Positions 1 to 10,235 of a stretch of 64,000 bases of DNA are shown here, in pieces. Position numbers and translations under genes: made by a program. Below the pieces are notes generated by a model that worked only from the letters and a program-made list of their open reading frames with translations, ran no database searches and was not told where the DNA came from. Each line of letters opens with the position of its first letter. Position 1 is the first letter of the stretch. Location: contig JAODTK010002477.1 in the NCBI GenBank assembly GCA_026419785.1, positions 62,001-126,000 on the forward strand, read 5' to 3'. The stretch is from Sclerodactyla briareus (lineage: Eukaryota; Echinodermata; Holothuroidea; Dendrochirotida; Sclerodactylidae).

Positions 1-965
1 ATGGAAACTAGGGCCCCTGGAGTCTGTTTGTGCCAACCATGGTTTTTCTGCCACTGCACTAGAGATAGTGAACTGGGGCATTGGAGTAGGTTCGTGCCAA
101 CCTGGTCTGCACTGCACAGAGGGCTAGTTAAATAGGCCTCTGGGGATATGTGTTTGTGCCAACAACTGTTCTACAATGCAATAGAGATAGTGAAATGGAG
201 CACCCTGGGAGTATGTTCAGTGCCCACCTAGGTTCTGCACAGCACTAGGTGCTAGTAACTGGCCTCCTGGGAAGTAGCTTTGTGCCAACAATGGTTTACC
301 TGCACTAGAGATAGTGAACTGGGGCCCCTGGAGTATGTTCGTACCCACCTTGGTTTTTGGCAATGCAATAGGTGATCGGTTAACTAGGCCTCCTGGAGTA
401 TCTTTGTGCTATCCTTAGTTTTGCACTGCACTTGGTGATAGTTAACTAGGTCTCCTCGAGTATGGTGCACTAACAGTGGTTTTATACACTGCATAGGTGA
501 TAGTTGAATCGGGCCATGGGGAGATTGTTTGTGCCAACCTCGGTTCTGAAATGCAACTAGGTGATAGTTGAACTAGGGCCCATGGGAGATATGTTCGTGC
601 CAACATGGTTCTGCACTGCACAATTGATACGGGAAACTGGCCCCTGGGAGTAATGTTTGTGCCAAACATGGTTCTGCAACTGCACTAGGTGATAGTAAAC
701 TAGGGCCCCTGGGAGTATGTCGTGCCAAACCTGGTTCTGCACAGCACTAGGTGCTAGTTAACTAGGCCTCCTGGGAGTAGTGTGCCAACTTGGTTCTGCA
801 CGCACTAGGTGATTAGTGAACAGGACCCCCTGGGAGTATGTTTGTGCCACCTTTAGTTCTGCACTAGGTGATAGTGAACTAGGTCTCCTATTAGTATGTG
901 TGCCCAACCTTGGTTCTGCACTGCTAGGTGCGCTAGTGAATAGGCCTCCTGGGGTATGTTGAGAA
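1..965. repeat. Tandem array, about 62-base unit, ~15 degenerate copies
   Basis: Each unit carries GTGCCAAC..GGTTCTGCACTGCA, then TAGGTGATAGTTAACTAGG, then CCTGGGAGTATGTT. Spacing is about 62 bases, for example between successive GTTAACTAGG or GTGAACTGGG motifs. Copies differ by substitutions and small indels. The array runs off the left edge, so its full length is unknown, and it stops at about 965 where unique sequence begins. Short ORFs on the minus strand here are by-products of the repeat. Confidence 0.88.
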
Positions 966-2097
966 CGGGGTTTAATGGCTTTCAATGATCATCTTTCAGG
1001 CTTGACATTTGACCCACAGCTTAGTCCAGTTGTGAAACACCTCCAGCATTCCAAATGTGAAGCACCCTGTACAATGACAATAGTTTCTATTTTTAGATAT
1101 TACACCCATTGTGCCTATGGAAGTGACACTACAATGACTTTGTTCACAATGCCCTCTATCCAAACAATTTGCAGTGGAGGATGTTTACAGCTTTCATCTA
1201 AGCACAGTCCTATCGGCCACCGTCTGATAACAGACACCCAAGTTTACCCAAAGGGTGTCAGAAATGTGTCAACTCCCTGTGAACATTTCTTTTCATTGTG
1301 TTAAGCTGTTTATTATTCTTGTTTGCCTGTTAGGGCTTTTGCTGGCAACAATTACAGGTGGAATGATAATGGCCTGGGGGTAAACATCCACGCAGACCAC
1401 AAATGATTACATTGTCATATGGTTGGAGCAGCAGGTTCCTGCAGTTTCTGGACAATCAATTTCATGACTTTTCCGTGACCAAATAAAGGATTTCCATGAC
1501 CTTCTCCATGCCCTCTTGCACAGAATTTTCAACTGTACATCTAAAAAAGAGCCAAAGCAACAACATTAAACAGCTGTGAGAAAGTAACATCACTTCCATT
1601 CACATTTCCATTAATTTTTTCCATGACTTAAAACAAACTTTTTCAACTGGAATTTATTAAAGATTCTCAGCCGCTTTTCATTGAGGAAATTCCATGACTT
1701 TTCAGGTAGCCATGACCACGGGACCAGGGTATAGATCAGCTTCTGACCTGGCTCACACCAGGGACTTGAAATATACCCCCCATCAAGATCAAACCTAACG
1801 ACACAAACCTGTTTAAATTTTTATAGTGTCTTCAAGTTTACCCTTGTACCCATCCAAACTATCGTGGTCTACTCGAGTAGGTGCAGCGCCTCCCTATTCA
1901 TTGGTTTGAAACAGCTGCCATACTACGCATTCAATCCTATACCCATAGTCAGAGGTTGGAAAAGCTACTGCTGTACTAGAAAAAAACAGCACTACTAATT
2001 TTGGCAAAAGTCGAATCAATTCCTCAGTTTATTCTTCCCCATATAGGTTTATAACCAAGTTTAGGTTCAGCGCTGAACACAGGCATAATCTTTCGGA
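966..2097. other. Non-coding stretch with short repeated motif
   Basis: No gene is supported. From about 1,461 to 1,715 the phrase TCCATGACTTTTC or a close variant recurs, suggesting a decayed dispersed repeat. The 109-codon plus-strand ORF starting at 975 has no recognisable domain and no splice context. Confidence 0.4.
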
Positions 2098-2630
2098 TGA
2101 CTGCCAGTTTGTTTTAACCACTCCGTGTATCACCAACACAATGGCTGCTGCATGTGGCACCTGAACACAAGCACATACCATGACCCTTTTGTTGCCTATT
2201 CTCAGTCCAGAATAGTTAGAGATCACACATGCATGATCTCTTTTTTCCCATTTTATCATATTTATTGCATATTGTCTCCCTTGGTGGCAATCAATTCTCA
2301 TCATGTTCCAGTTTTTATATTTTATTGTGCATTTGGTTAGTTGTATCAATCCATATTAAGCATCTTTAGATTCGGACTCTTCGTATTGTCGTTTAATTGT
2401 ACATATACGTTTCAATGTTTTCATCCTCTAGGCCCTCTTATCCTTTTATGTATTCTAGTGAGTTTGTAATTGCCCACTATTGGAGCTTAATGAAGTTTTT
2501 TTAATTGAAATGAATTGAATTTTGGTTGACTGCCAGTTTGTTTTAACAAACTCCGTTCATCACCAACCAATTGCTGCTCCTTTGGAACCTAACAACACAT
2601 CCAATAACCCTTTTTTGCGATTCTGCGGCT
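2098..2630. repeat. Pair of diverged direct repeats about 430 bases apart
   Basis: TGACTGCCAGTTTGTTTTAAC followed by CTCCGT..CATCACCAAC occurs near 2,098 and again near 2,528. The similarity continues loosely for about 110 bases through an AACCCTTTT segment. The first copy is flanked by AT-rich sequence. No coding function is visible. Confidence 0.5.
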
Positions 2631-2732
2631 GATATAATGTGCTCGCTACTCTAGCACACAATGGAAGTATTACTCTATTCTTGGCGCAGCCTGGTAGCAA
2701 TCAATGCTCAAGGTCTCTGGCTGAAAACAGGA

Positions 2733-2936
2733 TTAATGAATATCATTCGCCCATTGTAGCAATGACTTTTCCAGAAGCTTTTCCATGCAAAACTGACAGT
2801 CCTTATTCAAGTCCCTGAACATTCTGGCATCGACCCAGGACCAAGTAGGCTTTGAACTCCAGGTGAGGTTTGACTGAACACGAAGTTCATAGACAGCTCC
2901 TGTGTCTGCGCTCATTGTCCGTCCAGCACAAGCATT
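2733..2936 (-). CDS. Unassigned candidate terminal exon, about 67 codons
   Basis: On the minus strand an ACATTTTCAG acceptor ends at 2,937. It is followed by an open frame to a stop at 2,733. The frame reads like protein, with YELRVQSNLTW, WSWVDARMF and a DCQFCMEKLLEKS segment holding two cysteines three residues apart. I recognise no family; the CxxC-helix end vaguely recalls saposin-like domains, but that is not evidence. No partner exon was found, and ordinary intergenic DNA could produce a frame of this length. Confidence 0.2.
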   Translation of the reverse strand, partial: NACAGRTMSADTGAVYELRVQSNLTWSSKPTWSWVDARMFRDLNKDCQFCMEKLLEKSLLQWANDIH

Positions 2937-4184
2937 CTGAAAATGTCGCTACTGCTCAGCTACTCACCGAAGTATTCCAATGGACTGATTTAAATTTCCA
3001 GAAACATTGCATTGTCCCATGTCTTTTAACAAATGAATCTCAAACTGGGCTCACCAGACGTACCCTGTTGTTTATCTGCCAAGTACTGTTTGCTAAACTT
3101 GAGAGAAGGCAGAAGAAAAAATCTACAAAATCCACAAGTGATCCAGCTACATAGTTTTCCATGTCCTATTTTTTGGCTACACGCCAAGAATATGGCCATC
3201 CTGTTCCTTGTTAGTTATAGAGGGTGGCATTCTATTGACTAGCCAGAACCTTTTAGCTGATGCGAATTCTCATTTTCTATTATCAGGCTTGGAACAAAAC
3301 CGAAAATGTGTGGAAACTAGAGGATCAGCAGGAATAGACCCTAGGTAACTTTTTGCTGTCGAGCGAGAGATGTCAGTGTTTGAAAGACCCGTGGTCGACG
3401 TATCGATAGTCCAAATAATTGTCAAGTCGAGTGGTGACTATATTTATTTATTGGCCCTCCTATATTTATTTATTGGCCCTTTTATTGTGTACTGTACTTT
3501 GGTCATAACACAATAGCAGTTGTCATTGCCAAAAGACTTTGACCTCTGAGTTTGCTCAAAGAGAAGAGGACAATATTGATGATGGCGAGGGATAGCTAGC
3601 CCTACATACATTAACCAGTGGGTAATATTGTGTTCTCGAATTAATCGTGTGTTCAGCCTCAAAAAAAGGTTGGAAGGGGCCGGCAATTTCTGAGGGCCAA
3701 ATGCAAAAAGTGCTTCGGTTCATTAAAAGGGCAGGGCCCAAGGAATTAGAACAATTGTTAAGGGCCGAAGGGCAATCTGAAAAATGACAAGGGCAAGAAG
3801 ACAAATTACCGCAAATTTTTTTTAGTAACCGTTGTAACTCTCATGATATACTATGACGTTATAAGCTCCGTGTATCTTATCGGTTGGTTCAACAGTTCGA
3901 ATTTGAAATGATTTTTCAAACTAGTAATCAATTAATATAGTACTCAACTGAGATTGGTCTTATATTTTCCATGAAAAACCAATGTAGCTTCCGGCAATAT
4001 AATAATTCCCGCAATCTGTAGGACTACGATATTGCAATTATAAATGTGATGTTGAAAAGGTTCGTTCCCTGCGAAGTGTGTGGTACTCCGGTGAGGCAAC
4101 TACAATCATAACAGTCACCTCAATCCCCAAACAAAACACATATGACCCACGGGCCCACGATAGCGCTGTTCCGCTCCGCGCGCG

Positions 4185-4202
4185 AACCGGTTCGAACCAG
4201 TT
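4185..4202. promoter_or_regulatory. Paired Grainyhead-type sites AACCGGTT and AACCAGTT
   Basis: AACCGGTT at 4,185-4,192 lies inside the palindrome GAACCGGTTC. AACCAGTT follows at 4,195-4,202, so the site starts are 10 bases (about one helical turn) apart. AACCGGTT is the optimal Grainyhead/GRHL core and AACCAGTT a known variant. The surrounding 4,140-4,350 is more CpG-rich than its flanks. Enhancer or promoter function is inference; no transcript start is identified. Confidence 0.3.
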
Positions 4203-5424
4203 CAACACCATGTGCGCAGCACAGCAAATGCACAGCAGTAATTAGCTCAGACGTGAATGGACAATTATGTGACTTATGTAGGCCGTCGCTTTGCATTCCT
4301 TACTGCCGTTTCAGTTTATGTAATGTGTGGGCAGCGCGGGGACGGCCAGGCCTGGGTTAACGTAATTATGCACTTTATCTAGTGATTCCTCGTACCAATT
4401 CCTATGACAGGAATGTAGTACCTGATGGTTGACGGATAATCCGAATAATGTGAATGTGGATGCAAACAATTTTTGATAGGCCTACGCGATGAATTTGTAC
4501 AGTACAGGTTGCGGTTAATATAATAGCTCCACAGTGTTCTCCCTACGGGTTTTGCGCGGAGCAGCGCCCCCCGGACAAAAATTGAAAATGGTCACAGCGC
4601 CGGACAGAAGTACCGCACGCGACAAAAACCGTGACCGCTAGGACCAAAAAAACAACAACCAGGCACCTGTTACAAATGCCACTCATAGCGATATTCATGA
4701 TAAAAAAAAGTTCGTTCGGCGCGGTCATGCATCCCTGATGTTTGTCTTTTCTCCAAACCCTACACCTCTGACATAAACTGGACTCCAAAGTTCCGATTTC
4801 CGCAGCTACAGTCTAAACACAGAGCAAGAAAAAATTCCCCGCCTCCACGTGCGTGCGCTAAATCACTACACTGCTCGGTCATCACGAGTGCATACACCAT
4901 AGGTCAACTACACATGATTCATATAGCAACACGGTACGCATGTACGTAAATCTCTGCTAGGAATTGTTAGGACAGTCGCATCACATCAGCTCGAATCTCT
5001 CCTCATTACAGTCAGTACAGTGGGACTTTTGTATTGACATAATAGTTAGGGGCCGAATCTCGGAACACGGGATCGGGGGATCGCGATTTGTTGTAAAATT
5101 CAGCTGTTATTTGCGTAGAGGCCTACATACAAAACTCCTCAATCAATGATTATTTAATGAAATGGGAGAAAGAATTGTAAAAATTGAAAAACAGCTTTAG
5201 CAATGGTTTTTATCAAATTTACACAACGTTGGAGGTTGTGATTGCTTCGGTATTTATTGCTAAAAGCGTTACGTGCAGATGCAGTTTATGGGCTTGTGTC
5301 GGACTGTACATGAGTGAATGATGTGTTATGTTGGAGTGTAATTACTCGGAAAGGGCGAGGGGGCTCCGTGCCGAAAACCATGTAGCAAACTATAAAACAT
5401 TGTTTGTTTCAGCTCCGCCTACCA

Positions 5425-5604
5425 ATATTTAGCGATCGGTCGGTCATTTGAGCAGGAATGTTCCAGTTAGGTCGCTCTAAGGTTTTGCAATGATCTTTGT
5501 TATGATCGGAACCTTTTGATCGGCAATTTACCAATATCGATTCCGATCATGCTATATCGGACCACTTCTGTACCGAAACCGCCTGATCGATTGAACACTA
5601 CAAT
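5425..5604 (-). mobile_element. hAT-like terminal fragment with GATCGG subterminal repeats
   Basis: Read on the minus strand from 5,604, the sequence begins AGTGTTCAATCGATCAGG. It then carries repeated CCGATC/GATCGG words down to about 5,430. A CAGTGTT-type start with short subterminal repeats is typical of non-autonomous hAT elements. Only one end is visible and no target duplication was found. Confidence 0.3.
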
Positions 5605-6118
5605 GATGTCTCAAGGGCCAAATTTTTAAGAGAAAAAAAATCACTTGAAAAGGAAGGTATTCAGATAAAAAAAACGGCTAAGTCAGACTTAAACCATGCC
5701 GCCTATCACCCGATATCCGAGACGTGAATGTCCGCCGGTCTGCACTCGAGGCTAGGCTATCCCCTCAGCCGTATATGGAGAATGGCGAAACACATGGAAG
5801 AGTAATGCACAGAAAGTCAAGCGCCATGATCGTCAATTAGCCAGCATTTGTTGGGACATTTGCAAAATCACTAGAATGAATGCCAAGGGTTCGAGTCGCG
5901 TAACCAATATTGAAATCAACAGTTCAATACTAAGCGTAAATGAAATTCAGCGCGATCTGGTAGGCCTGTATTGGGGAACTGCTTAGACTGGATCGAAATA
6001 TTTTTATTATAAATACACCGTGCTTTATACTGTAAAATCCAAAAGTTCAATGAGCTTTATTTTGTCGTACGTGCGTGGAGAACTCATGAAAGGTGGGTGC
6101 CTCCTTCAGAACGGATTG

Positions 6119-6190
6119 CTGACGGGGAGGGTGGGGGGGGCGGGTCGGGGTTAGTGGGGGGAGGGTCGGTTTAGGGGTGGGCGAAGGTTC
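6119..6190 (+). repeat. G-rich tract able to form G-quadruplexes
   Basis: Runs of three to seven G separated by short loops, including GGGGAGGGTGGGGGGGCGGG and a later GGGTCGGTTTAGGGGTGGG. The four-run G3+ rule is met several times. No associated transcript was found. Confidence 0.6.
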
Positions 6191-6844
6191 ATGGTTGGGC
6201 CGATAGTGGGGGTTCTGTGTGGATCCGGAGCAATGGCCTATTTTCACATCACTTCTACTACTCCATCAGCTTTGTAGCTTCCACTTCATGATAAACATTG
6301 GCTATGGCTACCATCTCCTCAGAATATTGGAGGAAGCATCACAGTTCCGAATGGCAGCCTTGCTGACAGTTTTTCGTTCAACTTATTTTTGCCGCAATGG
6401 AAGCTTTTTTTTTTCACTCTACTATCGTTGGAAAAATGACAAAACACTACGGTAAATGGAGATTCTGGGAGATACATGCAAAGCCATATGGCACCAAATA
6501 TTGCACCATTTGGCACTAGACCACTTTTCGAGGGTTCTAAACAATTTGCAAAGGGGAGGGGGACACCCCTACCCTTAGACCCCTCTCCCAGGACGGCGCA
6601 CACCCGCGACAAATTTTGGACCTCCTGGGAGAAACACTGCTCCATGGGTTGCGTACCGAAGTCTAGTTTTACCTTTCACTCAATAGTACGGTACCATTGG
6701 ACATCCACATAATATACGGATGTATAGTGCACAAAAGTACAATACAAAGAATGAAAGGACTAATCCAATGCAGAATTGAGTGAAAATGAAATGCGGAAAA
6801 TCATGATACTTCTACATGTAATGGGCCTGATGATTGAATGGAAA

Positions 6845-7010
6845 ATTTCAGAATTTGCTGTAGGGTATTATCGCTGTTTTGAGGGGGGGAGGGCACTGAC
6901 GGCAATGAGCAATTAGGGCACGGCAGTCACTGCCCGTCGGTGAAGCTTGAAATGTGAGGGCATCACGGCAAATTGGCAGGGCACCGACGGCGATTGCCGT
7001 CGGTTAATTC
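6845..7010. repeat. Short repeat with perfect 9-bp hairpin
   Basis: ACCGACGGC at 6,983-6,991 and GCCGTCGGT at 6,996-7,004 form a 9-bp stem with loop GATT. Upstream, GGCAGTCACTGCC forms a second small hairpin. GGCA/CGGCA and GGGCA words recur through the segment. This looks like a fold-back non-autonomous element remnant. Confidence 0.4.
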
Positions 7011-7050
7011 GAGGCCTGATTGTGTTCAGGTTATTATAAATAGACTAGAG

Positions 7051-7323
7051 GAGTATTCTACCATTCTGTATTTGCAGAGTATCACATCTTAACCTGGCAT
7101 TCACAGTGGCTTTGTCGAGGAGAGAGGGGTCAGGGAAGAAGATTGTGCCCCAAATTAAATGTGTGGTATGTTCGAATTGCTACTAACTTTATACTGGTCA
7201 GAGTAATATTCTACCATTCTGTATTTGCAGAGTATCACATCTTAACCTGGCATTCACAGTGGCTTTGTCGGGGAAAGAGGGGTCAGGGAAGGGGATTGTG
7301 CCCCAAATTAAATGTGTGGTATG
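7051..7323 (+). repeat. Tandem duplication, two copies of ~120 bases, 150-base period
   Basis: Copy 1 (7,051-7,170) and copy 2 (7,201-7,323) share TATTTGCAGAGTATCACATC and GTGCCCCAAATTAAATGTGT with only a few differences. The end phrase GTGCCCC..TTTAA recurs weakly near 8,173. The copies are very similar, so the duplication is probably recent. Confidence 0.85.
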
Positions 7324-7532
7324 AGAAACTGTGGATTTGTTCATGTTTTTTCGTTTTTTTCTTGGAGGAAAAAAAAAAAAGCCCATACCGCAGAGGAAAG
7401 AGGGGGGAAGGGAAGGGCAATCATGAACAAAATGAAATGTGCCGCAGTTATGAAGAACTGTGATTGGTGTTTCGTTTGTTCTTTTATTCTACACATACTC
7501 ACTACTAAAAGAGAATTTTTAATTGCTGGCAG

Positions 7533-7752
7533 GTTTGAATATGCTCAACCTATTGAGGGCTGAATCAGGGAGTGTACTGAGTGACATGGACCAAGAAAGA
7601 CCAGTGGTCCGTTCCCCAGAACTCAATTTCACGCTCGTTTGTGTTGATGAAGCCACGTACCTATTGATCCTGAGTTTGTTCAAAACTGCTTGTGAAATGG
7701 AGTCCTGGGCCCCGATGGACCAAGAAGTTACGATTGATCTCAGGCTCGATAG
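7533..7752 (+). CDS. Unassigned candidate internal exon, about 73 codons
   Basis: An acceptor (TTTTTAATTGCTGGCAG, ending at 7,532) and a donor (GATAG|GTATGG, at 7,752/7,753) bound an uninterrupted plus-strand frame. The frame has protein-like composition, including SVLSDMDQERPVVRSPEL, LVCVDEATYLLIL and DQEVTIDLRLDR. The alternating polar/hydrophobic pattern loosely resembles VPS13-type repeats, but I cannot confirm that family. The minus strand is also open here for 164 codons, which weakens the coding argument. No neighbouring exon was found. Confidence 0.25.
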
Positions 7753-8310
7753 GTATGGGTTTGTTTTTATTTCAGTACAACGCAGCGGAAATTGATCTAC
7801 TCTATGTGGAATGGGCTCTGGTCTAGTACGCTCAAGGACCCTGCTGCTACAAGCAACCATACCATACCAAGGGGCTGTGTTTTGTGTGTGGGGGGGGTCA
7901 TTAACCATCTCACCTATGATGAGAGAAATTTTTTGCACATTTCTCTTCAATCGATTCATGGGTGTGAGGCTATGAAATGTTACAGGGGATGTCAGCGAGG
8001 AACGCATTTTCAAAATGGGACATTTGTGTACAAACGAGGATCAATTGCCAGTTGTTCATAAACTTTTCTGAGATTCCTAAACTCATTTGGGGTGGGTGGG
8101 GGGGGGGGTGGAGTGACAGGAGTGTGATAGATTGAATAGATCAAATAATGTTCAAAATATTGAATATGGTTTGTGCCCCACTTTAATGGTATCCATGCCG
8201 AGCATGGGATCGAACCTAACCAAGGCCTGGTGGCAAAGTGTAAAGACCTGGTTCCTTCATCCACTGCACATCACCAGGTACATGGAACAAGCAAGGCTTC
8301 TTTGGATTAC
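7753..8310. other. Non-coding stretch
   Basis: No gene supported. Contains a G-rich run at about 8,091-8,109 and overlapping short ORFs in several frames without motif support. Confidence 0.4.
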
Positions 8311-8420
8311 CATAAGTGAGAGCGTGAGTGGCCTAGCGGTCAAACCTCTGAGCCGTAATTCAGAGGTTGTGGGTTTGAGTCCAGTAGTACTGCCGTCTCT
8401 CACAAGGGGTTTTAAATGAA
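8311..8420 (+). repeat. tRNA-derived SINE head, plus orientation
   Basis: An internal RNA polymerase III promoter is visible: A box GTGGCCTAGCGG at 8,328-8,339 and B box GGGTTTGAGTCC at 8,371-8,382. The 31-base gap between them (43 between box starts) is typical of a tRNA-like head with a variable arm (Leu/Ser type). It starts GTGAGAG.. and continues past the tRNA-like part. It does not fold into a clean cloverleaf, so I call it a SINE and not a tRNA gene. Confidence 0.6.
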
Positions 8421-8559
8421 GAACCTGGAGATCCCGGTACAATCGGCGCTGCTATAGCAGCCACATACTCTCCTGAATGGTCGGAGTGCGTACCAGGTTT
8501 CAAATGAGCAGGGGTACTGTTGGAAAGGCCTTGATCAGCTGTTAGCTGGATAAGCTATA

Positions 8560-8775
8560 TAAGACTACATCATTGCAGCAACATGCACATTGCTTTCTTC
8601 CTCTGCTGCCGCTCTTGGGCTGAGCAGTGAGCACCCACAGCCAGAAGCCACAAGTACTACTGTAAGTCTTCGACATGACCTGACCAGGATTCAAACCCCG
8701 ATCTCTTGGGTGGTATAAAGCCGACGCTCTCGAGCGTGCTAACCACTTGGTCAATTCCCTCTCACAATGGTGAAA
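8560..8775 (-). repeat. tRNA-derived SINE head, minus orientation
   Basis: On the minus strand, an A box like TGACCAAGTGGTTAGC (plus coordinates about 8,738-8,753) is followed by a B box GGTTTGAATCC at 8,687-8,697. The head again starts GTGAGAGG. It faces the plus-strand copy at 8,311, with about 140-300 bases of related tail sequence between. The stretch also contains CTGCTGCCGCTCTTGG and other GC-rich tail material. Confidence 0.55.
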
Positions 8776-9992
8776 TACAGCCTTGCACATCTCTCTGATC
8801 TACTCAGTGAACATCCTTCGGGTATCTAGTGCGAATGAGCGACACAAAAACTATAGTGTCCTACAGCAGTACCTTGAACGGCCATCGCACTATTAACAAT
8901 TTTTCATTGATCTTGCTGTTCAACTTTCTCCACTTTTGGGCTGAAAGAGAATGAAGGGGACTTGTGTGGTAACATCACATACCATCTCAAAATCAGAATT
9001 GTTTGAGAAAACCCACATTCTAAAGTAACACCATATCTGAAAACAATACAAACTGTGTGATGAATTGTTTAGCCCTCAACGATAAATAGAGAACATAGGA
9101 ATATTAAAAGGTAGGGGAGGGCTACTCCCCAAACAGGGGGCTTGGCAAATGGTGAGGTCGGGTCCTTCATCGATGTGACAAGGTGTTCAAGTCGTAATGA
9201 TGAAGGACGTGGCTTTGTTTAGGATGTATGGTATAGTACTGGGGAGAGTCGATCCTGTTTGGGAGTCGATCAATGCAGATAAAATAGATATCAGCAGACA
9301 CGCAATGAATTGAAGGTGATCAATGTGTCAATATTCATTCAAGCTGAGGGCATTTTTTGAAAAATTGTCCGCCCTCTCACTTGAGAATTTATGTGAATGA
9401 ATGACGATTTGACCCAAAAATTAGGTGAATCTGGATCATACTGGTTGACACACCTTCTTCAAATAGACACCAAACAACAGATATGGAATATTTGCTCTGA
9501 ATTTTCTCTTCAAGCACATGCAAGAGACAAATTTATCGGACATATTTTCATGTTGTCAACTTTTGTTCATGTTCAGCAGCAAATTGCACAACTCACCACT
9601 CATGATAACTCCTATTATTTCCTAAGTTGCTGAGCTATGTATTTTGAATGTTGTTAAGTGTAGAAAAAAAACATGGTGAATATTAGAGTACTCGTTCCCT
9701 TCGTGTGATCGCGATCACACCACTATACCACAGGAAATCAGACATGATATCGTTGTAGTGGACCAGCCCCTCAACTCGTACAACAGTAAAATTCCAACCA
9801 CTATTTGGTATGCAAATGGACAATATGGGAAAGGGAAAAATTGATTCCTCATCAGAGTCCTCATGATCAACCTAAAACCAATTCAAAGTTACTCCATTTT
9901 CGAAAGAAAAACAAATACAAGGAATGAAATTCAGGACCATGGCATGGGACGGGCCGATGAAGAAATTTTGTTAGAAGTGATTTGTCATTTTT
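8776..9992. other. 3' flank of the Scm-like gene; no gene seen
   Basis: The stretch lies just downstream of the gene's last exon (gene on the minus strand). No AATAAA-type signal in good position was identified with confidence. Short ORFs here lack motif support. Confidence 0.35.
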
Positions 9993-10235
9993 TTACTGGC
10001 TTCCCAAGGAATACAATAATAACAAATAAATCTTTTTACATTTTCTGTTCTTCTGTACATGTTCCACTCTCTCTCTCTCTCTCTCACTGTTGCGGTTCTG
10101 TAGTGTGTATCTCCGTGCTTTCAACTTCTCCACAAGACTGCATAACTTGAGTGCCGGCCCCAGCTTCAGGCCCATGTACTTCATCATCATGTCCCCCGCT
10201 TTGTTTCAAACAGAGGAATGCTCGACCATCAATTT
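9993..10235 (-). CDS. Scm: Scm-like last exon: C-terminal half of SAM domain
   Basis: The exon follows acceptor CACTCGTCCCAG (AG at 10,237-10,236) and opens with EIDGRAFL. It continues with MMMKYMGLKLGPALKLC and VEKLKARRY, an almost exact match to the SAM domain C-terminal half of SCMH1/SCML2/Scm (EIDGKALLLLKS.., MMKYMGLKLGPALKLC). One extra G in a GGGGG run, just before the MMMKYMG segment, splits the frame; four Gs would restore it. In vertebrate homologues the protein ends within a few residues of the SAM domain. Here the frame runs about 37 further residues, partly through a (GA)n microsatellite giving SERERER, to a stop at 9,993. That tail may be an artefact of microsatellite length. Confidence 0.95.

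Larger units (their letters stand above)
2937..6118. other. Intergenic stretch, no gene recognised
   Basis: Contains short ORFs without motif support. Two items stand out and are listed separately: a paired Grainyhead-like motif at 4,185-4,202 and GATCGG-rich repeat DNA ending near 5,604. A small CpG-richer patch lies at about 4,140-4,360. Confidence 0.4.

Noticed and set aside
1-965. CRISPR-like array
   Set aside because: Units vary along their whole length with no constant repeat and unique spacer pattern, and the genome is eukaryotic.
7519-8013. 164-codon minus-strand ORF
   Set aside because: No motif, no splice signals, and overlaps a better-supported plus-strand frame; treated as a shadow.
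8311-8385. Functional tRNA-Leu or tRNA-Ser gene
   Set aside because: A and B boxes are present, but the arms do not pair as a cloverleaf and the sequence continues as a repeat. A SINE head fits better.
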